Assembly: GCA_947450745.1 (NCBI GenBank) | Contig: CANFYD010000267.1 | Span: forward strand, 1 to 5,940 | Direction: 5' to 3' | DNA length: 5,940 bases | Origin: Burkholderiales bacterium | GTDB lineage: Bacteria; Pseudomonadota; Gammaproteobacteria; Burkholderiales; Burkholderiaceae_C | Shown here: piece by piece, positions 5,913 through 5,940 of the stretch | Layout of the letters: each line of letters opens with the position of its first letter | Position numbering within the stretch: position 1 is the stretch's first letter | Notes under the pieces: generated by a model | The model's database searches: none | What the model was told of the DNA's origin: nothing | The model's input: only the letters and a program-made list of their open reading frames with translations | Made by a program: the position numbers and the translations under genes

Positions 5913-5940
5913 CGATCAACTCGCGCACCGTGCCGCCACC
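5896..5940 (-). CDS. yefM: YefM-type antitoxin, C-terminal end only (5' partial)
   Basis: The minus strand from the window edge reads GGGTVRELIDADQV and then TGA at 5896-5898, in a different frame from the toxin. It overlaps the toxin start by 17 nt. YefM antitoxins end in a short flexible toxin-binding tail; E. coli YefM finishes GKGTEKDIIE as I remember it, close to GGGTVRELID. Position, overlap and this tail together support a YefM antitoxin. Only 14 residues are visible, so the DNA-binding N-terminal part cannot be judged. Confidence 0.75.
   Translation of the reverse strand, partial: GGGTVRELIDADQV

Overview
The window is GC-rich, gene-dense bacterial chromosome. The protein styles best suit a betaproteobacterium of the order Burkholderiales, probably Comamonadaceae. 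That placement is inferred from remembered family resemblance (the LldD, DinB and YdiF-type CoA-transferase variants) and was not checked by a search.

Layout, left to right. Positions 1-1653 (+) hold most of a propionate/acetoacetate-type acyl-CoA:CoA transferase whose 5' end lies outside the window. It converges exactly on an FMN-dependent L-lactate dehydrogenase (lldD, minus, 1654-2814); the two stop codons sit back to back inside the palindrome TGATCA. Positions 2815-3320 carry no gene. They hold the lldD leader, a small inverted repeat, and about 350 bp of tandem repeat (unit about 150 bp) in which each complete unit carries an inverted pair of short palindromes, resembling a REP/BIME array. 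The array ends 4 nt from the stop of a LysR-family regulator (minus, 3321-4211). Only 40 nt separate that gene from the stop of dinB, encoding DNA polymerase IV (minus, 4252-5589), so dinB-lysR may be one transcript. A 65-nt gap with a strong hairpin separates dinB from a YoeB-type toxin (minus, 5655-5912). The toxin start overlaps the last codons of its YefM-type antitoxin, which runs off the right edge (5896-5940).

Function. The left half is carbon metabolism: lactate or other 2-hydroxyacid oxidation beside short-chain acyl-CoA activation. The right half is a stress-type cluster: a toxin-antitoxin module directly upstream of, and in line with, a translesion polymerase. This recalls the E. 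coli dinB-yafNOP arrangement, but with a different toxin family. The LysR gene has no visible target; lldD is the next gene downstream on the same strand but lies beyond the repeat array.

I see no wholly new system. The points most worth a second look are the yefM-yoeB/dinB arrangement, the repeat array, the C-terminal extension on the CoA-transferase, and the repeat-coded N-terminal tail and internal insertion of the DinB protein.
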